Assembly (NCBI RefSeq): GCF_032854445.1
Contig: NW_027018456.1
Span: 1-24,786 of the forward strand
Source of the DNA: Liolophura sinensis
Lineage: Eukaryota; Mollusca; Polyplacophora; Chitonida; Chitonidae
Length of the DNA stretch: 24,786 nucleotides
Direction: 5' to 3'
Positions 1 to 9,781 of the stretch are shown in pieces. The translations under genes were made by a program, and so were the position numbers. A model generated the notes under the pieces. That model was not told the DNA's origin. It was given only the letters and a program-made list of their open reading frames with translations, and ran no database searches. Position 1 is the first letter of the stretch; every line of letters begins with the position of its first letter.

Positions 1-548
1 TATTTTGTGACGAGAAATCGAATGGTGCAAACCGCGTTTGCTCTCCGACCAATACTTTTGGCTGTAGCCACAATTGAATCATCATTTATGTCAAAATCAC
101 GTGCCAGAAACGGCTCTTACTCCATGGAAACCAAGGAAATTTCCAATTTTTCAACAGCTGGAGATGCCTGACCCCAATTGCGCATCTTTTGGCACCTTAT
201 TGATGTGGGTCAGTGTTCAATTGTACTTTTTACAGCAGACTGTATCAAGTACCTTGTGTTTTTTATATAAAATGGTGTGGGTTTTCTACATGTAGATAAA
301 GAGATTAAGTTTATCTTCGACTTAGAAGTAAGACATTTGCTGGGTGAGTGAAATGGGCTTGGCCAAAGATTTGACGTCTTCTGGGCTACCGAAGGGGCAC
401 ATAACTTATAATCAAAAGTTGAATATAGTAATGACCAGTCGCGATGGTACATAGTACATGTAGCCGATTTCAATTAGCAAAAGGACCAGGCAAAAATCCA
501 AAAGTGGAAAAAATGCTCCAATGCTGCTGGTAAGAGGCTAATCCGACG
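1..548 (+). repeat. Monomer 1 (548 bp, chimeric, indel-rich)
   Basis: Markers are TCCAAT, AGCTGG, GTGTTTTT with GAGATTAAG, GACGTC, GATGGTAC and ATGCTCC. It shares GACGTC and GATGGTAC with the G monomers of the right domain and ATGCTCC with type A. Single-base errors or mutations include CGCGTTTGC, GACCCCAAT, GGCCAAAG and AAGGGGCAC; the insertions and deletions cancel out in length. Confidence 0.95.
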
Positions 549-1096
549 TATTTTGTGACGAGAAATCGAATGGTGCAAACGCGTTGCTCTCCGACCAATA
601 CTTTTGGCTGTAGCCACAATTGAATCATCATTTATGTCAAAATCACGTGCCCAGCAACGGCTCTTACTCCATGGAAACCAAGGAAATTTCCAATTTTTCA
701 ACACCTGGAGATGCCTGACCCAATTGCGCATCTTTTGGCACCTTATTGATGTGGGTCAGTGTTCAATTGTACTTTTTACAGCAGACTGTATCAAGTACCT
801 TGTGGTTTTTATATAAAATGGTGTGGTTTTTCTACATGTAGATAAAGAGATTAAGTTTATCTTCGACTTAGAAGTAAGACATTTGCTGGGTGAGTTAAAT
901 GGGCTTGGCCCAAAGATTTGACATCTTCTGGGCTACCGAAGGGCACATAACTTATAATCAAAAGATGAATATAGTAATGACCAGTCGCGATTGTACATAG
1001 TACATGTAGCCGATTTCAATTAGCAAAAGGACCAGGCAAATATCCAAAAGTGGAAAAAATGCTCCAATTGCTGCTGGTAAGAGGCTAATCCGACGT
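549..1096 (+). repeat. Monomer 2 (548 bp, recombinant consensus/B)
   Basis: The 5' part is consensus-like (CCGACC, TCCAAT, ACCTGG, AAAGATTTGAC). The 3' part has the type B markers AGATGAA, AAATATCC and ATGCTCC. The switch lies between about 915 and 964. Small indels occur at CAAACGCG, CAATTGCTG and GACGTTATT. Confidence 0.95.
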
Positions 1097-1648
1097 TATT
1101 TTGTGACGAGAAATCGAATGGTGCCAAACCGCGTTGCTCTCCGAGCAATACTTTTGGCTGTAGCCACAATTGAATCATCAATTATGTCAAAATCACGTGC
1201 CCAGCAACGGCTCTTACTCGTGGAAACCAAGGAAATTTACAATTTTTCAACACCTGGAGATGCCTGGCCCAATTGCGCATCTTTTGGCACCTTATTGATG
1301 TGGTGTCAGTGTTCAATTGTACTTTTTACAGCAGACTGTATCAAGTACCTTGTGGTTTTTATATAAAAATGGTGTGGTTTTTCTACATGTAGATAAAGAC
1401 ATTGAGTTTATCTTCGACTTAGAAGTAAGACATTTGCTGGGTGAGTTAAATGGGCTTGGCCCAAAGATTTGACATCTTCTGGGCTACCGAAGGGCACATA
1501 ACTTATAATCAAAAGTTGAATATAGTAATGACCAGTTCGCGATTGTACATAGTACATGTAGCCGATTTCAATGAGCAAAAGGGACCAGGCAAAAATCCAA
1601 AAAGTGAAAAAATGTTCCAATGCTGCTGGTAAGAGGCTAATTCCGACG
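1097..1648 (+). repeat. Monomer 3 (552 bp, type C)
   Basis: It carries the type C set: CCGAGC, CATCAATTA, TACAAT, CCTGGCCC, GACATTGAG and CAATGAGC. It is 4 bases over length through single insertions such as GTGCCAAAC, CAGTTCGCG, AAAGGGACC and AATTCCGACG. It also has ACTCGTGG in place of ACTCCATGG, which removes the usual CCATGG. Confidence 0.95.
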
Positions 1649-2199
1649 TATTTTGTGACGAGAAATCGAATGGTGCAAACCGCGTTGCTCTCCGACCAAT
1701 ACTTTTGGCTGTAGCCACCTATTGAATCATCATTTATGTCAAAATCACGTGCCCAGCAACGGCTCTTACTCCATGGAACACCAAGGAAATTTCCAATTTT
1801 TCAACAGCTGGAGATGCCTGACCCAATTGCGCATCTTTTGGCACCTTATTGATGTGGGTCAGTGTTCAATTGTACTTTTTACAGCAGACTGTATCAAGTA
1901 CCTTGTGGTTTTTATATAAAAATGGTGTGGTTTTTCTACATGTAGATAAAGAGATTAAGTTTATCTTCGACTTAGAAGTAAGACATTTGCTGGGTGAGTT
2001 AAATGGTGCTTGGGCCCAAAGATTTGACATCTTCTGGGCTACCGAAGGGCACATAACTTATATCAAAAGTTGAATATAGTAATGACCAGTCCGCGATTGT
2101 ACATAGTACATGTAGCCGATTTCAATTAGCAAAAGGACCAGGCAAAAATCCAAAAGTGGAAAAAATGTCCAATGCTGCTGGTAAGAGACTAATCCGATG
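1649..2199 (+). repeat. Monomer 4 (551 bp, type D)
   Basis: It has TCCAAT, AGCTGG and GAGATTAAG and ends CCGATG, the mark of type D. Indels include GCCACCTATTG, GGAACACC, GGTGCTTGGGCCC, CTTATATCAAAAG and CAGTCCGCG. Confidence 0.95.
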
Positions 2200-2743
2200 T
2201 ATTTTGTGACGAGAAATCGAATGGTGCAAACCGCGTTGCTCTCCGACCAATACTTTTGGCTGTAGCCACAATTGAATCATCATTTATGTCAAAATCACGT
2301 GCCCAGCAACGGCTCTTACTCCATGGAAACCAAGGAAATTTGCAATTTTTCAACAGCTGGAGATGCCTGACCCAATTGCGCATCTTTTGGCACCTTATTG
2401 ATGTGGGTCAGTGTTCAATTGTACTTTTACAGCAGACTGTATCAAGTACCTTGTGTTTTTTATATAAAAAATGGTGTGGTTTTTCTACATGTAGATAAAT
2501 ACATTGAGTTTATCTTCGACTTAGAAGTAAGACATTTGCTGGGTGAGTAAAATGGGCTTGGCCAAAGATTTGACATCTTCTGGGCTACCGAAGGGCACAT
2601 AACTTATAATCAAAAGTTGAATATAGTAATGACCAGTCGCGATTGTACATAGTACATGTAGCCGATTCAATTAGCAAAGGACCAGCAAAAATCCAAAAGT
2701 GGAAAACATGTTCCAATGCTGCTGGTAAGAGGCTAATCTGACG
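2200..2743 (+). repeat. Monomer 5 (544 bp, type E, shortest)
   Basis: It has TGCAAT, AGCTGG, GTGTTTTT, a TACATTGAG version of GACATTGAG, GGAAAACATG and CTGACG. It is four bases short through single-base losses at TACTTTTACAG, GGCCAAAG, GCCGATTCAAT, GCAAAGGACC and CCAGCAAAA. Confidence 0.95.
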
Positions 2744-3291
2744 TATTTTGTGACGAGAAGTCGAATGGTGCAAACCGCGTTACTCTCCGACCAATACTTT
2801 TGGCTGTAGCCACAATTGAATCATCATTTATGTCAAAATCACGTGCCCAGCAACGGCTCTTACTCCATGGAAACCAAGGAAATTTGCAATTTTTCAACAC
2901 CTGGAGATGCCTGACCCAATTGCGCATCTTTTGGCACCTTATTGATGTGGGTCAGTGTTCAATTGTACTTTTTACAGCAGACTGTATCAAGTACCTTGTG
3001 TTTTTTATATAAAAATGGTGTGGTTTTTCTACATGTAGATAAAGACATTGAGTTTATCTTCGACTTAGAAGTAAGACATTTGCTGGGTGAGTTAAATGGG
3101 CTTGGCCCAAAGATTTGACATCTTCTGGGCTACCGAAGGGCACATAACTTATAATCAAAAGTTGAATATAGTAATGACCAGTCGCGATTGTACATAGTAC
3201 ATGTAGCCGATTTCAATTAGCAAAAGGACCAGGCAAAAATCCAAAAGTGGAAAAAATGTTCCAATGCTGCTGGTAAGAGGCTAATCCGACG
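2744..3291 (+). repeat. Monomer 6 (548 bp, type F with GTGT/GACATTGAG)
   Basis: It opens with AAGTCG and TTACTCTCC, then ACCTGG, GTGTTTTT and GACATTGAG. Only monomer 32 shares this version of F; the other F monomers have GTGG and GAGATTAAG. Confidence 0.95.
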
Positions 3292-3839
3292 TATTTTGTG
3301 ACGAGAAATCGAATGGTGCAAACCGCGTTGCTCTCCAACCAATACTTTTGGCTGTAGCCACAATTGAATCATCATTTATGTCAAAATCACGTGCCCAGCA
3401 ACGGCTCTTACTCCATGGAAACCAAGGAAATTTGCAATTTTTCAACACCTGGAGATGCCTGACCCAATTGCGCATCTTTTGGCACCTTATTGATGTGGGT
3501 CAGTGTTCAATTGTACTTTTTACAGCAGACTGTATCAAGTACCTTGTGGTTTTTATATAAAAATGGTGTGGTTTTTCTACATGTAGATAAAGAGATTAAG
3601 TTTATCTTCGACTTAGAAGTAAGACATTTGCTGGGTGAGTTAAAGGGGCTTGGCCCAAAGATTTGACATCTTCTGGGCTACCGAAGGGCACATAACTTAT
3701 AATCAAAAGTTGAATATAGTAATGACCAGTCGCGATTGTACATAGTACATGTAGCCGATTTCAATTAGCAAAAGGACCAGGCAAAAATCCAAAAGTGGAA
3801 AAAATGTTCCAATGCTGCTGGTAAGAGGCTAATCCGACG
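3292..3839 (+). repeat. Monomer 7 (548 bp, consensus type)
   Basis: Consensus markers (TGCAAT, ACCTGG, GTGG, GAGATTAAG, GATTGTAC). Private changes are CTCCAACC, a CpG transition of CTCCGACC, and TTAAAGGGGC. Confidence 0.95.
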
Positions 3840-4386
3840 TATTTTGTGACGAGAAATCGAATGGTGCAAACCGCGTTGCTCTCCGACCAATACTTTTGGC
3901 TGTAGCCACAATTGAATCATCATTTATGTCAAAATCACGTGCCCAGCAACGGCTCTTACTCCATGGAAACCAAGGAAATTTGCAATTTTTCAACAGCTGG
4001 AGATGCCTGACCCAATTGCGCATCTTTTGCACCTTATTGATGTGGGTCAGTGTTCAATTGTACTTTTTACAGCAGACTGTATCAAGTACCTTGTGGTTTT
4101 TATATAAAAATGGTGTGGTTTTTCTACATGTAGATAAAGAGATTAAGTTTGTCTTCGACTTAGAAGTAAGACATTTGCTGGGTGAGTTAAATGGGCTTGG
4201 CCCAAAGATTTGACATCTTCTGGGCTACCGAAGGGCACATAACTTATAATCAAAAGTTGAATATAGTAATGACCAGTCGCGATTGTACATAGTACATGTA
4301 GCCGATTTCAATTAGCAAAAGGACCAGGCAAAAATCCAAAAGTGGAAAAAATGTTCCAATGCTGCTGGTAAGAGGCTAATCCGACG
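3840..4386 (+). repeat. Monomer 8 (547 bp, consensus with AGCTGG)
   Basis: Consensus-like with AGCTGG. One base is lost at CTTTTGCACC, and there is a private change to AAGTTTGTC. Confidence 0.95.
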
Positions 4387-4934
4387 TATTTTGTGACGAG
4401 AAATCGAATGGTGCAAACCGCGTTGCTCTCCGACCAATACTTTTGGCTGTAGCCACAATTGAATCATCATTTATGTCAAAATCACGTGCCCAGCAACGGC
4501 TCTTACTCCATGGAAACCAAGGAAATTTGCAATTTTTCAACACCTGGAGATGCCTGACCCAATTGCGCATCTTTTGGCACCTTATTGATGTGGGTCAGTG
4601 TTCAATTGTACTTTTTACAGCAGACTGTATCAAGTACCTTGTGGTTTTTATATAAAAATGGTGTGGTTTTTCTACATGTAGATAAAGAGATTAAGTTTAT
4701 CTTCGACTTAGAAGTAAGACATTTGCTGGGTGAGTTAAATGGGCTTGGCCCAAAGATTTGACATCTTCTGGGCTACCGAAGGGCACATAACTTATAATCA
4801 AAAGTTGAATATAGTAATGACCAGTCGCGATGGTACATAGTACATGTAGCCGATTTCAATTAGCAAAAGGACCAGGCAAAAATCCAAAAGTGGAAAAAAT
4901 GTTCCAATGCTGCTGGTAAGAGGCTAATCCGACG
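4387..4934 (+). repeat. Monomer 9 (548 bp, consensus with GATGGTAC)
   Basis: Consensus markers with ACCTGG, GTGG and GAGATTAAG, but GATGGTAC in place of GATTGTAC. Confidence 0.95.
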
Positions 4935-5482
4935 TATTTTGTGACGAGAAATCGAATGGTGCAAACCGCGTTGCTCTCCGACCAATACTTTTGGCTGTAG
5001 CCACAATTGAATCATCATTTATGTCAAAATCACGTGCCCAGCAACGGCTCTTACTCCATGGAAACCAAGGAAATTTGCAATTTTTCAACAGCTGGAGATG
5101 CCTGACCCAATTGCGCATCTTTTGGCACCTTATTGATGTGGGTCAGTGTTCAATTGTACTTTTTACAGCAGACTGTATCAAGTACCTTGTGTTTTTTATA
5201 TAAAAATGGTGTGGTTTTTCTACATGTAGATAAAGACATTGAGTTTATCTTCGACTTAGAAGTAAGACATTTGCTGGGTGAGTTAAATGGGCTTGGCCCA
5301 AAGATTTGACATCTTCTGGGCTACCGAAGGGCACATAACTTATAATCAAAAGTTGAATATAGTAATGACCAGTCGCGATTGTACATAGTACATGTAGCCG
5401 ATTTCAATTAGCAAAAGGACCAGGCAAAAATCCAAAAGTGGAAAACATGTTCCAATGCTGCTGGTAAGAGGCTAATCTGACG
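4935..5482 (+). repeat. Monomer 10 (548 bp, type E)
   Basis: AGCTGG, GTGTTTTT, GACATTGAG, GGAAAACATG and a CTGACG end. The same set is found in monomer 12, two units away. Confidence 0.95.
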
Positions 5483-6031
5483 TATTTTGTGACGAGAAGT
5501 CGAATGGTGCAAACCGCGTTACTCTCCGACCAATACTTTTGGCTGTAGCCACAATTGAATCATCATTTATGTCAAAATCACGTGCCCAGCACGGCTCTAC
5601 TCCATGGAAACCAAGGAAATTTGCAATTTTTCAACACCTGGAGATGCCTGACCCAATTGCGCATCTTTTGGCACCTTATTGATGTGGGTCAGTGTTCAAT
5701 TGTACTTTTTACAGCAGACTGTATCAAGTACCTTGTGGTTTTTATATAAAAATGGTGTGGTTTTTTCTACATGTAGATAAAGAGATTAAGTTTATCTTCG
5801 ACTTAGAAGTAAGACATTTGCTGGGTGAGTTAAATGGGCTTGGCCCAAAGATTTGACATCTTCTGGGCTACCGAAGGGCACATAACTTATAATCAAAAGT
5901 TGAATATAGTAATGACCAGTCGCGATGGGGTACATAGTACATGTAGCCGATTTCAATTAGCAAAAGGACCAGGCAAATATCCAAAAGTGGAAAAAATGTT
6001 CCAATGCTGCTGGTAAGAGGCTAATCCGACG
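5483..6031 (+). repeat. Monomer 11 (549 bp, type F, several indels)
   Basis: AAGTCG and TTACTC open the unit. It has lost two bases in GCCCAGCACGGCTCTACTCC, gained a T in GGTTTTTTCTAC and gained two Gs in CGATGGGGTAC. It carries AAATATCC, otherwise a type B mark. Confidence 0.95.
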
Positions 6032-6579
6032 TATTTTGTGACGAGAAATCGAATGGTGCAAACCGCGTTGCTCTCCGACCAATACTTTTGGCTGTAGCCA
6101 CAATTGAATCATCATTTATGTCAAAATCACGTGCCCAGCAACGGCTCTTACTCCATGGAAACCAAGGAAATTTGCAATTTTTCAACAGCTGGAGATGCCT
6201 GACCCAATTGCGCATCTTTTGGCACCTTATTGATGTGGGTCAGTGTTCAATTGTACTTTTTACAGCAGACTGTATCAAGTACCTTGTGTTTTTTATATAA
6301 AAATGGTGTGGTTTTTCTACATGTAGATAAAGACATTGAGTTTATCTTCGACTTAGAAGTAAGACATTTGCTGGGTGAGTTAAATGGGCTTGGCCCAAAG
6401 ATTTGACATCTTCTGGGCTACCGAAGGGCACATAACTTATAATCAAAAGTTGAATATAGTAATGACCAGTCGCGATTGTACATAGTACATGTAGCCGATT
6501 TCAATTAGCAAAAGGACCAGGCAAAAATCCAAAAGTGGAAAACATGTTCCAATGCTGCTGGTAAGAGGCTAATCTGACG
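6032..6579 (+). repeat. Monomer 12 (548 bp, type E)
   Basis: Same marker set as monomer 10: AGCTGG, GTGTTTTT, GACATTGAG, GGAAAACATG and CTGACG. The pair 10-11 followed by 12-13 looks like a two-unit E-F duplication. Confidence 0.95.
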
Positions 6580-7126
6580 TATTTTGTGACGAGAAGTCGA
6601 ATGGTGCAAACCGCGTTACTCTCCGACCAATACTTTTGGCTGTAGCCACAATTGAATCATCATTTATGTCAAAATCACGTGCCCAGCAACGGCTCTTACT
6701 CCATGGAAACCAAGGAAATTTGCAATTTTTCAACACCTGGAGATGCCTGACCCAATTGCGCATCTTTTGGCACCTTATTGATGTGGGTCAGTGTTCAATT
6801 GTACTTTTTACAGCAGACTGTATCAAGTACCTTGTGGTTTTTATATAAAAATGGTGTGGTTTTTCTACATGTAGATAAAGAGATTAAGTTTATCTTCGAC
6901 TTAGAAGTAAGACATTTGCTGGGTGAGTTAAATGGGCTTGGCCAAAGATTTGACATCTTCTGGGCTACCGAAGGGCACATAACTTATAATCAAAAGTTGA
7001 ATATAGTAATGACCAGTCGCGATGGTACATAGTACATGTAGCCGATTTCAATTAGCAAAAGGACCAGGCAAAAATCCAAAAGTAAAAAAAATGCTCCAAT
7101 CGTGCTGGTAAGAGGCTAATCCGACG
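6580..7126 (+). repeat. Monomer 13 (547 bp, chimera: F start, A end)
   Basis: It starts as type F (AAGTCG, TTACTC) and ends as type A (GATGGTAC, AGTAAAAA, ATGCTCC, AATCGTGCTGG). It is followed directly by type C, so the B monomer expected after A is missing. One base is lost at GGCCAAAG. Confidence 0.95.
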
Positions 7127-7674
7127 TATTTTGTGACGAGAAATCGAATGGTGCAAACCGCGTTGCTCTCCGAGCAATACTTTTGGCTGTAGCCACAATT
7201 GAATCATCAATTATGTCAAAATCACGTGCCCAGCAACGGCTCTTACTCCATGGAAACCAAGGAAATTTACAATTTTTCAACACCTGGAGATGCCTGGCCC
7301 AATTGCGCATCTTTTGGCACCTTATTGATGTGGGTCAGTGTTCAATTGTACTTTTTACAGCAGACTGTATCAAGTACCTTGTGCTTTTTATATAAAAATG
7401 GTGTGGTTTTTCTACATGTAGATAAAGACATTGAGTTTATCTTCGACTTAGAAGTAAGACATTTGCTGGGTGAGTTAAATGGGCTTGGCCCAAAGATTTG
7501 ACATCTTCTGGGCTACCGAAGGGCACATAACTTATAATCAAAAGTTGAATATAGTAATGACCAGTCGCGATTGTACATAGTACATGTAGCCGATTTCAAT
7601 GAGCAAAAGGACCAGGCAAAAATCCAAAGGTGGAAAAAATGTTCCAATGCTGCTGGTAAGAGGCTAATCCGACG
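7127..7674 (+). repeat. Monomer 14 (548 bp, type C)
   Basis: Full type C set (CCGAGC, CATCAATTA, TACAAT, CCTGGCCC, GACATTGAG, CAATGAGC) plus AAAGGTGG. A private GTGCTTTTT replaces GTGGTTTTT. Confidence 0.95.
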
Positions 7675-8222
7675 TATTTTGTGACGAGAAATCGAATGGT
7701 GCAAACCGCGTTGCTCTCCGACCAATACTTTTGGCTGTAGCCACAATTGAATCATCATTTATGTCAAAATCACGTGCCCAGCAACGGCTCTTACTCCATG
7801 GAAACCAAGGAAATTTGCAATTTTTCAAGAGCTGGAGATGCCTGACCCAATTGCGCATCTTTTGGCACCTTATTGATGTGGGTCAGTGTTCAATTGTACT
7901 TTTTACAGCAGACTGTATCAAGTACCTTGTGGTTTTTATATAAAAATGGTGTGGTTTTTCTACATGTAGATAAAGAGATTAAGTTTATCTTCGACTTAGA
8001 AGTAAGACATTTGCTGGGTGAGTTAAATGGGCTTGGCCCAAAGATTTGACATCTTCTGGGCTACCGAAGGGCACATAACTTATAATCAAAAGTTGAATAT
8101 AGTAATGACCAGTCGCGATTGTACATAGTACATGTAGCCGATTTCAATTAGCAAAAGGACCAGGCAAAAATCCAAAAGTGGAAAAAATGTTCCAATGCTG
8201 CTGGTAAGAGGCTAATCCGATG
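7675..8222 (+). repeat. Monomer 15 (548 bp, type D with CAAGAGCTGG)
   Basis: CAAGAGCTGG is shared only with monomer 27. GTGG, GAGATTAAG and a CCGATG end place it in type D. Confidence 0.95.
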
Positions 8223-8771
8223 TATTTTGTGACGAGAAATCGAATGGTGCAAACCGCGTTGCTCTCCGACCAATACTTTTGGCTGTAGCCACAATTGAAT
8301 CATCATTTATGTCAAAATCACGTGCCCAGCAACGGCTCTTACTCCATGGAAACCAAGGAAATTTGCAATTTTTCAACAGCTGGAGATGCCTGACCCAATT
8401 GCGCATCTTTTGGCACCTTATTGATGTGGGTCAGTGTTCAATTGTACTTTTTACAGCAGACTGTATCAAGTACCTTGTGTTTTTTTATATAAAAATGGTG
8501 TGGTTTTTCTACATGTAGATAAAGACATTGAGTTTATCTTCGACTTAGAAGTAAGACATTTGCTGGGTGAGTTAAATGGGCTTGGCCCAAAGATTTGACA
8601 TCTTCTGGGCTACCGAAGGGCACATAACTTATAATCAAAAGTTGAATATAGTAATGACCAGTCGCGATTGTACATAGTACATGTAGCCGATTTCAATTAG
8701 CAAAAGGACCAGGCAAAAATCCAAAAGTGGAAAACATGTTCCAATGCTGCTGGTAAGAGGCTAATCTGACG
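8223..8771 (+). repeat. Monomer 16 (549 bp, type E)
   Basis: AGCTGG, GACATTGAG, GGAAAACATG and CTGACG. One extra T in the run before ATATAAAAA (GTGTTTTTTTATA). Confidence 0.95.
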
Positions 8772-9319
8772 TATTTTGTGACGAGAAGTCGAATGGTGCA
8801 AACCGCGTTACTCTCCGACCAATACTTTTGGCTGTAGCCACAATTGAATCATCATTTATGTCAAAATCACGTGCCCAGCAACGGCTCTTACTCCATGGAA
8901 ACCAAGGAAATTTGCAATTTTTCAACACCTGGAGATGCCTGACCCAATTGCGCATCTTTTGGCACCTTATTGATGTGGGTCAGTGTTCAATTGTACTTTT
9001 TACAGCAGACTGTATCAAGTACCTTGTGGTTTTTATATAAAAATGGTGTGGTTTTTCTACATGTAGATAAAGAGATTAAGTTTATCTTCGACTTAGAAGT
9101 AAGACATTTGCTGGGTGAGTTAAATGGGCTTGGCCCAAAGATTTGACATCTTCTGGGCTACCGAAGGGCACATAACTTATAATCAAAAGTTGAATATAGT
9201 AATGACCAGTCGCGATTGTACATAGTACATGTAGCCGATTTCAATTAGCAAAAGGACCAGGCAAAAATCCAAAAGTGGAAAAAATGTTCCAATGCTGCTG
9301 GTAAGAGGCTAATCCGACG
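8772..9319 (+). repeat. Monomer 17 (548 bp, type F)
   Basis: AAGTCG and TTACTC at the start, then consensus markers ACCTGG, GTGG, GAGATTAAG and GATTGTAC. Confidence 0.95.
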
Positions 9320-9415
9320 TATTTTGTGACGAGAAATCGAATGGTGCAAACCGCGTTGCTCTCCGACCAATACTTTTGGCTGTAGCCACAATTGAATCAT
9401 CATTTATGTCAAAAT

Positions 9416-9421
9416 CACGTG
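9416..9421. promoter_or_regulatory. CACGTG (G-box/E-box) motif, one per monomer (model copy)
   Basis: CACGTG lies in TCACGTGCCCAG and is present in every complete unit I read. It is the core bound by many bHLH and bZIP factors in eukaryotes. Six-base motifs are common by chance and here the repetition only reflects the array, so a regulatory role is not shown. Confidence 0.25.
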
Positions 9422-9577
9422 CCCAGCAACGGCTCTTACTCCATGGAAACCAAGGAAATTTGCAATTTTTCAACACCTGGAGATGCCTGACCCAATTGCG
9501 CATCTTTTGGCACCTTATTGATGTGGGTCAGTGTTCAATTGTACTTTTTACAGCAGACTGTATCAAGTACCTTGTGG

Positions 9578-9591
9578 TTTTTATATAAAAA
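9578..9591. other. 14-bp perfect palindrome with TATA core, one per monomer (model copy)
   Basis: TTTTTATATAAAAA is its own reverse complement and holds a TATATAAA motif on both strands. It is kept in nearly every monomer, in both the GTGG and GTGT forms, since the extra variation lies just outside it; monomers 1 and 2 have one A fewer. It could act as a symmetric TATA element, an AT-hook target or an easily melted spot. No transcription is shown by sequence alone. Confidence 0.6.
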
Positions 9592-9604
9592 TGGTGTGGT
9601 TTTT

Positions 9605-9614
9605 CTACATGTAG
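9605..9614. other. 10-bp palindrome CTACATGTAG, one per monomer (model copy)
   Basis: This perfect dyad lies 13 bases after the TATA palindrome. Its core TACATGTA recurs 168 bases later at 9774-9781, so each unit has two such cores. No binding protein is assigned. Confidence 0.6.
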
Positions 9615-9672
9615 ATAAAGAGATTAAGTTTATCTTCGACTTAGAAGTAAGACATTTGCTGGGTGAGTTAAA

Positions 9673-9700
9673 TGGGCTTGGCCCAAAGATTTGACATCTT
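9673..9700. other. Two adjacent short hairpin-forming dyads (model copy)
   Basis: TGGGC-TTG-GCCCA (9673-9685) is followed at once by AAGAT-TTGAC-ATCTT (9686-9700). Both have five-base arms with loops of three and five bases. Type B monomers (20 and 25) lose the second by AAATATTT. Short dyads like these can extrude as cruciforms under torsion; whether these do is not known. Confidence 0.55.
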
Positions 9701-9757
9701 CTGGGCTACCGAAGGGCACATAACTTATAATCAAAAGTTGAATATAGTAATGACCAG

Positions 9758-9781
9758 TCGCGATTGTACATAGTACATGTA
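9758..9781. other. Overlapping dyads TCGCGA, TGTAC-ATA-GTACA and TACATGTA (model copy)
   Basis: TCGCGA (9758-9763) is followed by TGTAC-ATA-GTACA (9765-9777), which overlaps TACATGTA (9774-9781). The GATGGTAC variant found in ten monomers shortens the second dyad by one pair of bases. Confidence 0.55.

Larger units (their letters stand above)
7127..9319 (+). repeat. Four-monomer block C-D-E-F duplicated at 13709-15900
   Basis: Monomers 14, 15, 16 and 17 share marker sets with monomers 26, 27, 28 and 29 in the same order, 6582 bases (twelve units) apart. CAAGAGCTGG in monomers 15 and 27 and AAAGGTGG in monomers 14 and 26 support common descent. Small differences are the GTGCTTT of monomer 14, the CTGTTGG of monomer 26 and the CCGACG end of monomer 28. 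Confidence 0.75.

Noticed and set aside
9309-9503. Open frame of 64 codons on the - strand, repeated in most monomers
   Set aside because: It crosses the monomer border, lies opposite the + frame and has no recognisable domain or signal. It is a by-product of a short repeated sequence with few stops.
9376-9588. Open frame of 70 codons on the + strand, repeated in most monomers
   Set aside because: It opens with TTG, not ATG, matches no protein family I know and overlaps an equally long frame on the other strand. It recurs only because the repeats are near-identical. The recurrent variants inside it mostly change amino acids (F to I, L to F, T to S, T to A), which does not look like protein selection.
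9634-9650. Possible CENP-B box around CTTCGACTTAGAAG
   Set aside because: TTCG and a following A fit the start of the box, but the required CGGG half is absent (the sequence continues AGAAGTAA). No other match seen in the unit.
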